The notes beneath the pieces are model-generated. The model was not told where the DNA came from, did not search any database, and was given only the letters and a program-made list of their open reading frames with translations. This document shows positions 16,486-28,064 of a stretch of DNA of 64,000 nucleotides, piece after piece (within the stretch, counting starts at the first letter, position 1; every line of letters starts with the position of its first letter). The stretch comes from JASLDZ01 sp964235945 (GTDB taxonomy: Bacteria > Pseudomonadota > Alphaproteobacteria > Caulobacterales > Caulobacteraceae), in NCBI GenBank assembly GCA_964235945.1, contig CAXSDV010000007.1, positions 1 to 64,000 of the forward strand. The letters are read 5' to 3'. A program made the translations under genes and the position numbers.

Positions 16486-17226
16486 TCAGCGCAGGCCGGC
16501 GGCGGCGAGCTCGCGCCAGGCGCGCGCCTCCCGGGCGAAGGGGCCGTGCAGGCGCTGGAGCCGCTGGTCGATGTCGGCCAGCAGCAGGCGGCCCTGGTCG
16601 CGCCGGCCCTGGGCCCCCAGGAAGGCGGCGTAGCGCGCGATCGCCTCGAAGCCCGGCAGGCGGTCGTAGGCTTCGCGGTAGGCGGCCTCGGCCTCGCCCG
16701 GGCGACCCGTCGCCTCCAGCGCGCGGGCGTGGGCCAGCACGGCGTCGGGCGAGGCGGGCGTGTCCGGGTCGGCGCGCAGGGCCGCGAGCAGGGGCACGGC
16801 CTCCGGTGCGCGGCCGAGTTCGATCAGCGCGCGGGCGCGGCCCAGGCGCAGGGCCGGGTCGTCGGCGTGAACGCCGTGGGCGGCCTCGCGGTACTGGGCC
16901 TCCGCCTCGTCCCAGCGGCCCAGGCTCGCGGCGGCCGAAGCCAGGCGCATGCGATTGCCGACGGTGGGGGTGAGCTCCAGCGCGTCCAGCGCCTCGCGGT
17001 GCTCGCGGCCGGGGTCGAGCACGCGCACCGCCCCCGCCCGCGCCCTGCGCGCGCCCGGACCCTTCAGGAGCGAGGGCACGAGCACGATGGCGACGTAGGC
17101 CAGGCCGCCGATCGGCTGGAAGATCAGGATGATCCACAGCCAGAAGGTCTCCTGGCGCGTCCTGACCGCGTGGTAGGCGAGGGCGATCGCGACGGCTAGG
17201 CCGAGGATGACGAAGGGCAGACTCAT
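16486..17226 (-). CDS. Membrane-anchored TPR protein
   Basis: This is a 246-residue protein with two N-terminal hydrophobic segments (about 3-20 and 28-50), resembling short anchor domains that precede TPR arrays, followed by about four tetratricopeptide-like helical pairs (LASAAASLGRWDEAEAQYREA, ARALEATGRPGEAEAAYREA). TPRs mediate protein contacts and no enzymatic motif is present. The ATG at 17226 is chosen since the upstream extension is Arg-rich and non-hydrophobic. It lies between pth and the GNAT gene. Confidence 0.8.
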   Translation of the reverse strand: MSLPFVILGLAVAIALAYHAVRTRQETFWLWIILIFQPIGGLAYVAIVLVPSLLKGPGARRARAGAVRVLDPGREHREALDALELTPTVGNRMRLASAAASLGRWDEAEAQYREAAHGVHADDPALRLGRARALIELGRAPEAVPLLAALRADPDTPASPDAVLAHARALEATGRPGEAEAAYREAYDRLPGFEAIARYAAFLGAQGRRDQGRLLLADIDQRLQRLHGPFAREARAWRELAAAGLR

Positions 17227-17272
17227 GTCGTCACGAATGTAGGCGCGTCGACGGGGCGTACAAAGGCGCGCC

Positions 17273-17899
17273 TCAGCCCGCGCCGCCCTCACGGTTGCGC
17301 GAGCGGCTGTCGAAGTTGGCGGCGGGGGCCAGGCGCATGACCTCGGCCTGGTAGCGCTCGTCCTCGCCGGCGGCCAGGAGCGGGAGGGCGTCCGCCAGCT
17401 CGCGCAGCAGGGGATCGAGCCAGGGGCGGTCGGCCTTGTGGAAGTCGGCGAGCACGTGGCCCATCACCTGCTCCTTGGCGCCCGGGTGGCCCACGCCGAT
17501 GCGCGCGCGGCGGAAGTCCGGGCCGATGTGGGCGGCGATGGAGCGGATGCCGTTGTGGCCGGCCGCGCCGCCGCCGGTCTTCATGCGGAAGCGGCCGGGG
17601 GCCATGTCGATCTCGTCGTAGAAGACCACCACGTCGGCGGGGGCGACCTTGTAGAACTTGCACGCCTCCGACAGGGCGCGCCCGCTGTCGTTCATGAAGG
17701 TCTGGGGCTTGAGCAGCAGCGCCTTCACCGCGCCCCCGGGAGCGGTCACCGCACCCTCGGCGGCGAAGGCCTGGAAGCGCCCGCGCCAGGGGGCGAAACG
17801 CCAGCGGTCGTGCACCACGTCCGCCGCCATGAAGCCGACGTTGTGGCGCTGGCCGGCGTGCTTGGGTCCGGGATTGCCGAGGCCGGCGAGGATCAGCAT
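17273..17899 (-). CDS. pth: Peptidyl-tRNA hydrolase
   Basis: Pth recycles peptidyl-tRNA released prematurely from ribosomes. The family marks are the N-terminal LILAGLGNPGPKHAGQRHNVGF with the catalytic H19, the NDSGRAL segment, VVFYDEIDMAPG with the acidic partner, and GAAGHNGIRSI. At 208 residues it is of normal length. It follows rplY by 111 bp, a classic bacterial pairing of ribosomal protein L25/Ctc and Pth. Confidence 0.97.
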   Translation of the reverse strand: MLILAGLGNPGPKHAGQRHNVGFMAADVVHDRWRFAPWRGRFQAFAAEGAVTAPGGAVKALLLKPQTFMNDSGRALSEACKFYKVAPADVVVFYDEIDMAPGRFRMKTGGGAAGHNGIRSIAAHIGPDFRRARIGVGHPGAKEQVMGHVLADFHKADRPWLDPLLRELADALPLLAAGEDERYQAEVMRLAPAANFDSRSRNREGGAG

Positions 17900-18010
17900 G
17901 GGCGGGGCCCGACGTGCGAAGGGCGCGCCCCCCGCTCCGGGGAGGGGAAGGCGCGCCCTGTCGCGGGACGGGGGCGGGAAGCGCGGCTCCCACCCCCGTC
18001 GTGTGGCGGA

Positions 18011-18643
18011 TCAGGTGGCGGAGGCGGCGGCCTGGGCGGTGGCGCTGGCCTCGTCGGCCGCGGCGTCGGCGGCGGCCTGGGCGGAGGTGCCCGCCACCGT
18101 GGCGATCACGAAGTCGCGGCCGGCGATGGCCGGCTCCACGCCCTGGGGCAGGACGATGGAGGAGATGCGCACCGCGTCACCGATGTCGAGCTGGGACACG
18201 TCGGCCAGCAGCTCCTCGGGAATGTGGTCGGCGGTGGCCCAGACCTCGACCTCGTGGCGGGCGATGTTGAGCGTGCCGCCGCGCTTCAGGCCGGGGCACT
18301 CCTCCTGGCCGGTGAAGCGCACGGTGATGGCGATCTTGACGGGCTGGGTCTCGTCCACCCGAAACAGGTCGAAGTGGACGGGGCGGTCGCTGACCGGGTC
18401 GAACTGGATGTCGCGGGCGATCACCGGCTGGCTCTCGGCGCCGTAGCGCAGGGTGATCAGGTGGCCCAGCAGCTTGCCGGTGTAGAGCGCCTTCTTGAAG
18501 GCGTTCTCGTTGGCGCAGACCGGCACGGGGCCGCGCGGCCCGCCGTACAGCACGCCCGGAACCTTGCCTTCGCGGCGCGTGGCGCGGGCGCCGCCGGTGC
18601 CGGTGCGCTCGCGCACTTCGACGTTGAGCTCGATGTCGGCCAT
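18011..18643 (-). CDS. rplY: 50S ribosomal protein L25/general stress protein Ctc
   Basis: This 210-residue long form of L25 binds 5S rRNA. The N-terminal L25 domain (ELNVEVRERTGTGGARATRREGKVPGVLYG) is followed by the TL5/Ctc C-terminal beta domain (RFTGQEECPGLKRGGTLNIARHEVEV, HIPEELLADVSQLDIGDAVRIS). It ends in a low-complexity Ala-rich tail of about 35 residues. No clear Shine-Dalgarno sequence is visible upstream of the ATG. First gene of the rplY-pth unit. Confidence 0.95.
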   Translation of the reverse strand: MADIELNVEVRERTGTGGARATRREGKVPGVLYGGPRGPVPVCANENAFKKALYTGKLLGHLITLRYGAESQPVIARDIQFDPVSDRPVHFDLFRVDETQPVKIAITVRFTGQEECPGLKRGGTLNIARHEVEVWATADHIPEELLADVSQLDIGDAVRISSIVLPQGVEPAIAGRDFVIATVAGTSAQAAADAAADEASATAQAAASAT

Positions 18644-18760
18644 GGCGGGGGGAGGACTCTGGACGTGATGAAGGGCGCGCCTAGGACGATGAGGACCGGG
18701 GCGGCGGAAGCGAGGCGCGTAGGTACACGCATCCACTCCCGCTGGCAACGCCGGGCGGGC

Positions 18761-18795
18761 GCCGCCTTCGCCGGCGTCGCCGGGGCGAAGGCGGC
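18761..18795 (-). terminator. Hairpin after the secreted-protein gene
   Basis: A perfect 12-bp stem (GCCGCCTTCGCC paired with GGCGAAGGCGGC) with an 11-base loop lies 6 bp beyond the stop of the 18801-19865 gene. It has no T run on the downstream side, so if it terminates transcription it is an imperfect intrinsic terminator or a 3'-end stabiliser. Confidence 0.5.
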
Positions 18796-18800
18796 GGCGT

Positions 18801-19865
18801 TCAGTGCGCGGCGGCGACCAGGTTCGCACCCGCCGAGGCGGACACCAGCGGGGTGGCGGGCGGCAGGCCGCCGGCGTTCTTGGAGATGCACTGCCCCGTG
18901 TCGATCAGCACGTGCTGGCCCAGGCAGAACACGTCCTCGTAGTAGGGCTTGGCCACCGCCAGGCACTGGTAAAGGTTGAGCTTGCTCATGTTGAGGCAGA
19001 AGCCGCCGGCCGCGTCGTTCATCACCGTCTGCACCTGGGCGTCGTTGTCGTCGCCGCCCACGCCCAGGGCCGCCAGGGCCGCCACGGCCAGGCCGCGCGA
19101 CACGGTGGAGGCGTAGGGCGGGGTGGCGGGCTGGACGGCCGAGAGTGGAACCAGCCGCGCCGCCACCGGGTCGGCCCCCGGCACCGCGCGCTTCAGCTCC
19201 GCCACCTCCTGCGCTTCGGAGCTCATCGCGGAGGTGGAGGCGGCCTTGGCGCGGGCCAGGCGGCCCTCGCGGTCCGGCACCGGGGCCAGCGACCACTTCT
19301 TGTGCTGGATGTCGTAGGCCGACTGCTTCACCAGCGCTCCCGCCCCCGCCACCCGGGCGCCGTCCGCGTTCATGGTGGTGATGATCAGGGCCGCCGCCGT
19401 GGCCGAGCCGGGAAGCTGGGCGGCGTAGTCGGGGTTGGCCACCAGCCGGCGCGCCACCTCCGCCCGGGTGGCGGGGTCCACCGCATAGGTGCGCACGCCC
19501 GCCACGAACGCGGGGTCCTGCAGCGCCAGCAGGGCCGCGTAGGCCACCGCCCCGCGGGCGAGCTGCTGAGGTTCGGAGCGCTCGGCGTCCGCCAGGGTGG
19601 TCTCGATGCTCGCGCCGTCGGTGAACCCGGCCTCCACCGCGGAAGCGCGGCGCATGTAGGCGCGGTAGGCGCTGGCGGCCTCGACCACGTGGCCGGACAG
19701 CGCGAGCGGGGGCGGGGCGGGAGGCGGAGCGGCGACCACGGGCGGCGGCTCGGGCTTCTTGCGCCCGAACAGGCCCCGCGCTTCGGCGGGAACGGAAGCG
19801 GCCGCGAGCAGGGCCGCCGCCGAGGCGAAAGCCAGGAGGTGCGCGGGCGATCGGACGAAGTTCAT
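18801..19865 (-). CDS. Conserved-looking secreted protein, unknown function
   Basis: This 354-residue protein has a signal peptide (AEA cleavage near residue 30), a Pro-rich linker, then an Ala-rich helical domain containing a stretch of four cysteines near the C-terminus (GFCLNM, YQCLAV, VFCLGQ, GQCISK) that could form two disulfides in the periplasm. The hydrophobic stretch STVSRGLAVAALAALGVG may be a second membrane or buried helix. I do not recognise the family. The ATG at 19865 is chosen over a TTG two codons upstream. A CtrA-like site lies 86 bp upstream. Confidence 0.75.
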   Translation of the reverse strand: MNFVRSPAHLLAFASAAALLAAASVPAEARGLFGRKKPEPPPVVAAPPPAPPPLALSGHVVEAASAYRAYMRRASAVEAGFTDGASIETTLADAERSEPQQLARGAVAYAALLALQDPAFVAGVRTYAVDPATRAEVARRLVANPDYAAQLPGSATAAALIITTMNADGARVAGAGALVKQSAYDIQHKKWSLAPVPDREGRLARAKAASTSAMSSEAQEVAELKRAVPGADPVAARLVPLSAVQPATPPYASTVSRGLAVAALAALGVGGDDNDAQVQTVMNDAAGGFCLNMSKLNLYQCLAVAKPYYEDVFCLGQHVLIDTGQCISKNAGGLPPATPLVSASAGANLVAAAH

Positions 19866-19950
19866 GGCCAAGCTTTCCCAGTACGGCGGGCGGGACAGGG
19901 CGGGCGCGCAAGCTCTTGCGCGGCGTCCGGTCCGGTGTCGCCCTCCCGCC

Positions 19951-19965
19951 TTAACGATCCGTTTA
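19951..19965. promoter_or_regulatory. Near-consensus CtrA site
   Basis: TTAA, 7 bases (CGATCCG), then TTTA, one mismatch from the CtrA consensus TTAA-N7-TTAA. It lies between prs and the secreted-protein gene, upstream of the latter, where a promoter is expected. A single degenerate site in GC-rich DNA is suggestive only. Confidence 0.4.
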
Positions 19966-19997
19966 GCATGACGAACCGCCCGGAAGGAGTGCGGCGT

Positions 19998-20936
<939 letters not shown>

Positions 20937-21069
20937 CGCGCTCTCCCCCGACCGGACGTCCCGCCACGCGCCCGGGGCGGCTTCTAGCAGGGGCGGGCCG
21001 GCGGACAAGGCGGTGCTTCGCTTTGGGAGCTTTCCCGGGCGCGCCGGGCGCGCTTCACCCGCCTTCTCG

Positions 21070-21591
21070 CTAGTCGAGCGCCCGCACCTGGGCCGGGAAG
21101 GTCGCGCCCGCGTCGCCCTCGCCGCGGGAGAAGGTGATGCTGGTCAAGGGCGCGCCCCGGCCGTAGTCGGGCAAGCGCAGCATGACGCCCACCTCGCGCC
21201 CGGGCTGCAGCGGCAGGCGGAAGGCGGCCTCGCCCGCCCCGCCCGCGGCCACGATGGGGTGGCCCTCCGGGCTCCCCTGCACGAACAGGCAGCAGGTGCG
21301 CATGGGCGAGCCGTCCGTCCGGCCGCCGTGGGACAGGTTGGAGCCGTTGGTCAGCGCCAGCGCGCGGTCGGCGCGCACCGTGAAGCCGCACACCGCCTCC
21401 GGACCCTGCTTGCTGTAGCAGCCCTCGAAGCGGATGCGGTATCCGTCGGCGGCGCGGAACCCGCCGTGGGAGGTCACCGGGCCGAAGCCGCGGTAGGTCA
21501 GGTCGAAGGTGTGGACGGGCGCGGCCGTCGCGGCGGATGCGGTCAGCAGGGCGGCGGCGAGGGCGAGGGCGCTGGGGCGGAAGGTCGTCAC
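21070..21591 (-). CDS. Secreted protein with paired cysteines, unknown function
   Basis: A signal peptide (about residues 1-25, ending ASAATAA) precedes a beta-rich 150-residue domain with four cysteines (EGCYSKQ, AVCGFTV, RTCCLFV) suited to disulfides in the periplasm. The start is a GTG with AGGAG 7 bases upstream, and no in-frame ATG is nearby. I do not recognise the family. It is divergent from pabB, with 126 bp between the two starts. Confidence 0.75.
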   Translation of the reverse strand: MTTFRPSALALAAALLTASAATAAPVHTFDLTYRGFGPVTSHGGFRAADGYRIRFEGCYSKQGPEAVCGFTVRADRALALTNGSNLSHGGRTDGSPMRTCCLFVQGSPEGHPIVAAGGAGEAAFRLPLQPGREVGVMLRLPDYGRGAPLTSITFSRGEGDAGATFPAQVRALD

Positions 21592-21717
21592 GGAGGGCTC
21601 CTGGGCGGGTCGCTCGCCCATACCACGGCCGGCGGCGCCGGCGGCGGCCCCGTGGTGCACACGGTCCGGCCTCGAGCCCCCGTTGCCCGGCCGCCGCCGC
21701 GCGCCCATGGGGAGGCG

Positions 21718-23043
21718 ATGCGGTTCGAGCACCTGATCCCGGCGCCCTGGCGCGATCCGCTGGAGGTGCTGGCCTCCTTTGCGGAGGAGCCGGGGGCGCT
21801 CGCCCTGCTGTCCGCCCCGGAAGCGGGGTGGAGCTACCTGGCGCGCCGGCCGGTCCGTGGGTTGGCCGACGCCCGCGCGGTCAGGCGGGCCCTGGCGGAG
21901 GCGGGCCCGTCCGATCCCGCGCCGGACGCGCCGCCCTTCCGCGGCGGGGCGGCGGGGCTGGCCGCCTTCGCGTGGCGGCCCACGGCGGAGCAGGAGAAGG
22001 CGAGGGAGGCGGGGAACGGCTGGCCCGACCTCGCCGTCGGCCTTTACGACGCGGTGCTGGCCTTCGACGCCGGGCGGCGCCGCGCGGTGGCGGTGGGCCG
22101 CGGCGCCTCGCCCGAGGCGGCCCGCGCCCGCGCCCGGACCGCCCTGGCCGACCTGTCCGCCCCGGCCCTTCCGCCCCGGTGCGTCCGCGGCGGCACCCGC
22201 CTTTCTCCCGCCGGAGAGGACGACCCCGCGCGCTACCGCGCCGCCGTCGCCGCGGTGGTGGAGGCCATCGCCTCCGGCGAGATCTTCCAGGCCAACATCG
22301 CCCGCGCCTGGACGGGGGCGCCGCCCGAGGGCGCGACGCCCTTCGACCTTCTGCGCGCGCTGCAGATGGCCGGCGCCGCCCCCTTCGCCGGCTATCTGCG
22401 GCTGGCCGACCGGGCGGTGGTGTCCGACTCGCCCGAGCGCTTCCTGTGCGCGGGACCGGACGGGCGGGTGGAGGCGCGCCCCATCAAGGGCACACGCCCG
22501 CGCGGGGCGGACCCGGCGGGGGACGCGCGCCTCGCCGCCGAGCTCCTGGCCAGCGCCAAGGACCGGGCGGAGAACCTGATGATCGTCGACCTGATGCGCA
22601 ACGACCTGGCGCAGGTGTGCCGGCCGGGCTCGGTGGCGGTGCCCGACCTGTGCGCGCTGGAGAGCTTCGCCACCGTCCACCACCTCGTCTCCACCGTGAC
22701 CGGCCGGCTGGAGGCGGGGCGCACGGGCTTCGACCTGTTCGCCGCCGCCTTTCCGCCGGGGTCGGTGACGGGGGCGCCCAAGCGGCAGGCGCTGCGCGTG
22801 ATCGCCCGCCATGAGCCGCCGCGCGGTCCCTACTGCGGCTCGCTGTTCTGGGCGGGGCCGGACGGGGCGCTCGACTCCAGCGTGCTGATCCGCACGACCG
22901 CCTGGGTGCGCACGGCGGACGGGCGCTGGCGCGTGGAGGCGCGCGCGGGGGCCGGGATCGTCGCCGACAGCGACCCGGCGGAGGAGGACGCCGAGGCCGA
23001 GGCCAAGATCGCGGGCCTGCTGCGCGGGTTCGCCGCCCTGTGA
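21718..23043 (+). CDS. pabB: Aminodeoxychorismate synthase component I
   Basis: PabB converts chorismate and ammonia to 4-amino-4-deoxychorismate for folate. This 441-residue chorismate-binding enzyme carries the PIKGT motif, whose lysine distinguishes PabB from the PIAGT of anthranilate synthase, plus MIVDLMRNDLAQVC and FPPGSVTGAPK. The ATG is preceded by GGGGAGG. The stop overlaps pabC by 4 bp. The glutaminase subunit PabA is not in the window and may be the anthranilate synthase one. Confidence 0.95.
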   Translation: MRFEHLIPAPWRDPLEVLASFAEEPGALALLSAPEAGWSYLARRPVRGLADARAVRRALAEAGPSDPAPDAPPFRGGAAGLAAFAWRPTAEQEKAREAGNGWPDLAVGLYDAVLAFDAGRRRAVAVGRGASPEAARARARTALADLSAPALPPRCVRGGTRLSPAGEDDPARYRAAVAAVVEAIASGEIFQANIARAWTGAPPEGATPFDLLRALQMAGAAPFAGYLRLADRAVVSDSPERFLCAGPDGRVEARPIKGTRPRGADPAGDARLAAELLASAKDRAENLMIVDLMRNDLAQVCRPGSVAVPDLCALESFATVHHLVSTVTGRLEAGRTGFDLFAAAFPPGSVTGAPKRQALRVIARHEPPRGPYCGSLFWAGPDGALDSSVLIRTTAWVRTADGRWRVEARAGAGIVADSDPAEEDAEAEAKIAGLLRGFAAL

Positions 23044-23852
23044 CGACCACCGTTCCCGCCGACGACCGCGGGCTGACCCTGGGCGTCGGCCTGTTCGAGA
23101 CGGTGCTGGTGCAGGACGGACGGCTCGTGTGGGGCGGCGACCACTTGGCGCGCCTCGCCCGCGGATGCCGCAGCCTGGGCTTGCCCGCGCCCACCGTCGA
23201 GGCCTGGACCCGGGCGGCGGTCGCGGCGGCGACGGCGGCGGCGCTGTCACGGGGCCGCGCCGCCCTGCGCGTGACCTGGACGGGCGGCTCCGGCGCGCGC
23301 GGGCTGGACGCGCCGCCCAACCCTGCGCCGCGCCTGCTGGCGGCGGCTTCGCCCTGGTCGCCGCCCGCCGCCGGCGTGGCGCTGGCGACGAGCGTGGTGC
23401 GGCGCAACCCGACCTCGCCCGCCTGCCGGCTGAAATCGCTGAGCTACCTGGACGCGGTCGAGGCGCGCCGCGCGGCGCGGGCGGCCGGGGCCGACGAGGC
23501 GCTGATGCTGGGCGCGGAGGGCGAACTCGCCTGCGCCGCCGCCGCCAACCTGTTCTGGGTGGAGGGGGACGTGCTGCTCACCCCCGCCCTCGACCTCGGC
23601 GTGCTGGACGGGATCGTGCGCGCCCGCGTGCTGGCCGCCGCGCCGCGCTTCGGCCTGGCGCCGCGCGAGGTCCGCGCCTCGCCGTCCGCCCTGGCCGCGT
23701 CCTCGGGCGCCTTCCTGACCAACAGCCTTGCCGGGGCCGTGCCGGTCTCCCGCCTCGACGGCGCGTTCCTGCCCGAACCCGACCCGCGGGTGCGCGCGCT
23801 GACGGCCGCCTTCTCGCCCGACGCCATGGTGCGGGACGCGGACGAGGGGTGA
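23040..23852 (+). CDS. pabC: Aminodeoxychorismate lyase (class IV aminotransferase fold)
   Basis: This PLP enzyme releases pyruvate from aminodeoxychorismate to give p-aminobenzoate. The 270-residue protein shows the fold-type IV pattern: GLFETVLVQDGRLVWGGDHLARL, the PLP lysine in RLKSLSYLDAVEARR, and the EGELACAAAANLFWV phosphate-binding segment. Its coupling to pabB by a GTGA overlap supports PabC over the similar branched-chain and D-amino-acid aminotransferases. Confidence 0.9.
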   Translation: MTTTVPADDRGLTLGVGLFETVLVQDGRLVWGGDHLARLARGCRSLGLPAPTVEAWTRAAVAAATAAALSRGRAALRVTWTGGSGARGLDAPPNPAPRLLAAASPWSPPAAGVALATSVVRRNPTSPACRLKSLSYLDAVEARRAARAAGADEALMLGAEGELACAAAANLFWVEGDVLLTPALDLGVLDGIVRARVLAAAPRFGLAPREVRASPSALAASSGAFLTNSLAGAVPVSRLDGAFLPEPDPRVRALTAAFSPDAMVRDADEG

Positions 23853-23909
23853 TCGCGCGCTCGAGACCTTCGCCGTTCCGGCGACGCCGATGCGCTGCCG
23901 GCCTCGCGA

Positions 23910-23932
23910 CGCGCCTGGCTGGGGCGCGCCTG
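23910..23932 (+). repeat. Repeat copy on the left edge of the assembly gap
   Basis: This 23-base sequence is identical to 24033-24055 on the other side of the N run. Inside it GCGCCTG recurs at a 16-base interval (GCGCCTG-GCTGGGGCG-CGCCTG type unit), which suggests a short tandem repeat that stopped the assembler. Confidence 0.9.
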
Positions 23933-24032
23933 NNNNNNNNNNNNNNNNNNNNNNNNNNNNNNNNNNNNNNNNNNNNNNNNNNNNNNNNNNNNNNNNNNNN
24001 NNNNNNNNNNNNNNNNNNNNNNNNNNNNNNNN
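23933..24032. other. Assembly gap of 100 N
   Basis: A placeholder gap between pabC and gyrB, flanked by identical 23-base sequences. The real missing length may be a variable number of tandem repeat units, or nothing if the two contig ends simply overlap. Confidence 1.
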
Positions 24033-24055
24033 CGCGCCTGGCTGGGGCGCGCCTG
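24033..24055 (+). repeat. Repeat copy on the right edge of the assembly gap
   Basis: Identical to 23910-23932. It ends 5 bp before the gyrB stop codon, so the repeat lies in the pabC-gyrB convergent intergenic region and does not disrupt a gene. Confidence 0.9.
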
Positions 24056-24059
24056 CGCC

Positions 24060-26536
<2,477 letters not shown>

Positions 26537-26540
<4 letters not shown>

Positions 26541-27694
26541 CGGGTCTCCAGCGCGGCCGGGTCGGGGAGGAGGCGGCCGGCGTCCACCTGGACGCCCTGC
26601 GCCCGTCCGGCCAGGCCTTCGAACAGCGCCCGGTCCGTGCCGGTGAGAAAGGCCTGCAGGCCGAGCGCGCAGATTTCGTCGAACAAGGCCGCCCGCCGCG
26701 ACGGGTCGAGGTGGGCAACCGCTTCGTCCAACAACAATATAGGCTTCGGGGCCGATTCCGCACGCGCCAATCGCGCCGCCTGGGCCAGCACGAGGTTGAG
26801 CGCCAGAGCCTTCTGCTCCCCCGTCGAACCTTCCGAAGCCGGACGGTTCTTCTCGCGGTGGACCACCCGGAGGTCGCCCCGGTGCGGGCCGACGAGGGCG
26901 CGGCCGGCGGCGGCGTCGCGCCCGCGCCCGGCGAGCAGCGCCGCCTTGAGGCGCGGAGCGTAGTCGGCGGTCGTGTCCGGCGCGCTCCACTCGCCGTCCA
27001 GCGACAGGTGCGCCCGGGGGAAGGGGCGGTCGCCCCGGCCCTCGATCTCGGCGGAGAGGGCTTCGGCCGTGCGGGCGCGGGCGGCGGCCACCGCTTCCCC
27101 CTCGGCGGCCATGCGCCATTCCAGCGCGTCCAGCCAGGCGGCGTCGGGCGCGCGGCCCGCCTCGCGCGCGTCCGCCAGCACGCGCGAGCGCTCGCGCAGC
27201 GCCTTGTCGTAGGCGGCGGCGTGACCCGCGTGCGTCGGCTCGGCGGCGTAGGCCAGCCGGTCGAGGAAGCGGCGGCGCTCGGCGGCGGGTTCGGTGAACA
27301 GGCGATCCTGGGCGGGGGTCAGCCAGACCAGCCGCACGAGTTCGGCCAGGCGCTGGGGGCCCACGCCCTCGCCCTCCACCCGCGCGGTGCGGCGCGACGC
27401 GCCCGGCTCCACGCCGGTGCCCAGGCGCACGGGGCCGTCCACGCCGTCCAGCACCGCCGACACGCCCCAGGGCCGGCCCCGCGCCTCGCCCGGCTCGCGC
27501 CGCCCCGCCTCGGCGGCGGTCGCGCCGCGCAGCCCCTTGCCGGGGGCGAGGTAGGAGATCGCCTCCAACAGGTTGGTCTTGCCCGCGCCGTTGGGCCCCC
27601 ACAGGAAGGCGGGGCGCCCGTCCAATTCGAGTTCGGCGTGGCCGTAACTGCGGAAGTCGGTCAGCACGAGGCGGGTCAGCGCGGCGGTCGGCAT
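26537..27694 (-). CDS. recF: DNA replication/repair protein RecF
   Basis: RecF is an SMC-like ATPase that helps load RecA at gaps with RecO and RecR. The 385-residue protein has the Walker A GPNGAGKTNLLEAISYL, a signature-like GSTGEQKALALNLVLAQ and Walker B PILLLDEAVAHLD. The ATG at 27694 is supported by AGGAGGG upstream. The gene is not directly joined to dnaN here: 370 bp containing an opposing small gene separates them. Confidence 0.96.
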
Positions 27695-27745
27695 GGAGCC
27701 GACCCTCCTAGCAGTCCGCCGCGCGCGCGTCGCCGCGCGCCCGCC

Positions 27746-27760
27746 TGCTGCATTGCAGCA
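27746..27760. promoter_or_regulatory. Perfect 15-bp palindrome in the recF-small ORF gap
   Basis: TGCTGCA, one central T, then TGCAGCA. It lies between the recF start and the promoter of the small gene at 27901, so it could serve either divergent unit as a regulator binding site. No known regulator is assigned. Confidence 0.5.
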
Positions 27761-27767
27761 TTTTAAC

Positions 27768-27796
27768 TTGGTCTTGGTATAGGGTGATCCTATATC
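27768..27796 (+). promoter_or_regulatory. Sigma-70-type promoter with overlapping inverted repeat
   Basis: TTGGTC (27768-27773) and TATATC (27791-27796) are separated by exactly 17 bp and point towards the 35-residue gene at 27901. An inverted repeat, TATAGG and CCTATA around GTGAT (27778-27794), overlaps the spacer and -10, as an operator would. The predicted leader of about 100 bases also contains GCCTGA-CT-TCAGGC (27853-27866). The region is far more AT-rich than its surroundings. Confidence 0.55.
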
Positions 27797-27900
27797 GCGC
27801 GGAGCCGGGAACGAGGACGAACCTACCCCGAAAACGTGTGTTGCGGGGCACGGCCTGACTTCAGGCGCCCCCGTTCCGGCGTGCAAGAAAGACGACCTCC

Positions 27901-28008
27901 ATGACCAAGCTCAGCACCTGGGCCGACCGCACCGGCGGCCTCCTCCTCGTGGCCGTCCTGGCGGCCCTGCCCATGGCCACAGTGGGCTTCTTCGCCGCCT
28001 CGCACTGA
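27901..28008 (+). CDS. 35-residue single-helix membrane protein
   Basis: The ORF begins MTKLSTWADRTG and continues with a hydrophobic stretch (LLLVAVLAALPMATVGFFAA) ending ASH-stop, giving one transmembrane helix with a short polar N-terminus. It is below usual gene-calling size. Support comes from a promoter-like element upstream, an AAGAAAG purine stretch before the ATG, a strong hairpin after the stop, and its isolation on the strand opposite dnaN and recF. Function unknown, and existence needs transcript or conservation evidence. Confidence 0.6.
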   Translation: MTKLSTWADRTGGLLLVAVLAALPMATVGFFAASH

Positions 28009-28016
28009 CGCGCCCC

Positions 28017-28042
28017 GGCCCTCCGCCCGCAGGCGGGGGGCC
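28017..28042. terminator. Hairpin shared by the small ORF and dnaN
   Basis: An 11-bp stem (GGCCCTCCGCC with GGCGGGGGGCC, one G-T wobble) and a CGCA loop lies between two convergent stop codons. It could end both transcripts. There is no clear T run, as is common in very GC-rich genomes. Confidence 0.6.
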
Positions 28043-28064
28043 GTCGTCGCGCCGTCGGCCGGGC

